DNA of 64,000 bases from Locusta migratoria (lineage: Eukaryota; Arthropoda; Insecta; Orthoptera; Acrididae): NCBI GenBank assembly GCA_026315105.1, contig CM048744.1, positions 931,301,503 through 931,365,502 on the forward strand. The letters are read 5' to 3'. Of the stretch, positions 63,179 through 64,000 are shown one piece after another (positions within the stretch are counted from its first letter, which is position 1; each line of letters starts with the position of its first letter). The notes below the pieces were generated by a model that saw nothing but the letters and a program-made list of their open reading frames with translations, was not told the origin of the DNA and made no database searches. The position numbers and the translations under genes were made by a program.

Positions 63179-64000
63179 TACATGGTGTCCAGAAAAGGAC
63201 TCCCTGATTTCAAAATTAAATATCTCGAAAACATATCGATAGAGGAATGCAGTAAACGGTATGTTTATTGTGAAAACTGTAAGAAGTTTATACAGCAGTT
63301 TGAAATAATAGTTACAAAAGCTGCTAACAGATGGCGCTGTAATCGCCATACGTAATGCCTAGTATAAATAGTGATCCGAAGCCCAGAGCGATCAGTTCCA
63401 CTATTGAAACGTGAAAGGAGGTTAGCGTACGGAAGGAAGAGATTAAAACCATATACTCCATTGAACAACGCGTTTTACTGCTGCTAGAGTACCAGAGGTT
63501 AGAAGAGAGTCCTACAGCAACAAGGCGAAGTTTTCAAGGACGATTTAATGTTTCAAAAGGACCTGGTGTCTAAAACCATTCGTACGCTCTTCGTAAAATT
63601 TCAACGAACAGGCAGCGTAACTAATGATCTAGTGGGACATGTTGGCCGCAAGCAAACCGCAGTTACGCCTGAAAATATCGCCACAGTTTCTGGAATTATT
63701 CAGCGAAATCCAGTGTCATCCGTCCGTAGAATTGCATCTGAGACTGGTTTTAAGCGTACCAACACGCAGAAAATACTGAAAAAGAGCCTACACATGTTTC
63801 CATTCAAAATTCAAACGCACCAGGCCATACCCGTAAGAGCTGTGCAACAAAGGGTTGCCTTTGCTAATCAGGTGCTCACAATGATTGATAGTGAAGGATT
63901 TGATGTTGGCTGCATCTGGTTTACACATGAAGCACACTTCCACCTGAATGGATACGTGAATATGCAGATCTTGCGATTTTGTGGTTCTGAAAAGCCATAT
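63179..64000 (+). mobile_element. mariner-like transposon, cut by window end
   Basis: A terminus-like GGTGTCCAGAAAAGGACTCC begins at about 63184. The transposase starts near 63441 with KTIYSIEQRVLLLLEYQR, a helix-turn-helix region of the DUF4817-type mariner-like transposases. After a frameshift near 63557 it continues VSKTIRTLFVKFQRTGSV, NPVSSVRRIASETGF, CIWFTHEAHFHLNGYVN to the window end. Confidence 0.7.
63551..64000 (+). pseudogene. mariner-like transposase, partial
   Basis: About 150 codons open to the window edge, without a start of their own. The catalytic block that should read FSDEAHFHLNG instead reads FTHEAHFHLNG: His replaces the first catalytic Asp, so even with the frame repaired it would be inactive. 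Confidence 0.65.

Overview
This window looks like TE-saturated intergenic DNA from a large insect genome. I found no convincing host protein gene, rRNA or functional tRNA gene. Several families look like those I associate with orthopteroid insects (locusts, grasshoppers and relatives): an RTE-type LINE, tRNA-derived SINEs with a CTCGGGCATGGATATTTG body, a SINE with an AGGTTTTCCGTGATTTCC body, and LINE 3' ends with GATTA or GTAGATG tails. That placement is inference from family memory, not a database search.

Layout. 0-9 kb: RTE LINE pieces, a TIR DNA transposon, and a Penelope-like fragment joined to an RTE copy that carries two SINEs. 9-16 kb: mariner remnant, LINE and SINE pieces, and a full-length but broken RTE copy with a CR1-type LINE nested in it. 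18.5-26.8 kb: a 5'-truncated RTE copy split by a SINE and by a complete Ty3/Gypsy retrotransposon (LTRs 469 and 471 bp, 5-bp target duplication). 27.1-28.5 kb: a second copy of the TIR transposon, itself hit by a SINE. 28.8-32.1 kb: an RTE LINE with a 10-bp target-site duplication and a single uninterrupted endonuclease/RT ORF. 32-34 kb: tandem repeat and foldback elements. 34.7-48.4 kb: diverged copies of a composite repeat with tandem units in opposite orientations, invaded by SINEs, a CR1 LINE and a complete 5.0-kb I/LOA-like LINE. 48.6-57.5 kb: degraded LINEs, a tRNA-bearing inverted repeat, and a CR1-type LINE lacking its RT but flanked by an 18-bp duplication. 57.5-64 kb: foldback, hAT-like, mariner and Tc1 remnants with nested LINEs.

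The elements do not form a pathway; the main content is a stratigraphy of insertions. Many target-site duplications are readable, so insertion order can be reconstructed. The best leads are the intact RTE with a structured 5' leader, a recurring hammerhead-like hairpin shared by a Penelope-like 3' region and four foldback elements, the tRNA-like inverted repeat at 51-52 kb, and the Foldback-like composite repeat. I see no clear evidence of a wholly new system.

Positions were read by eye. Element borders without a target-site duplication may be off by some tens of bases.
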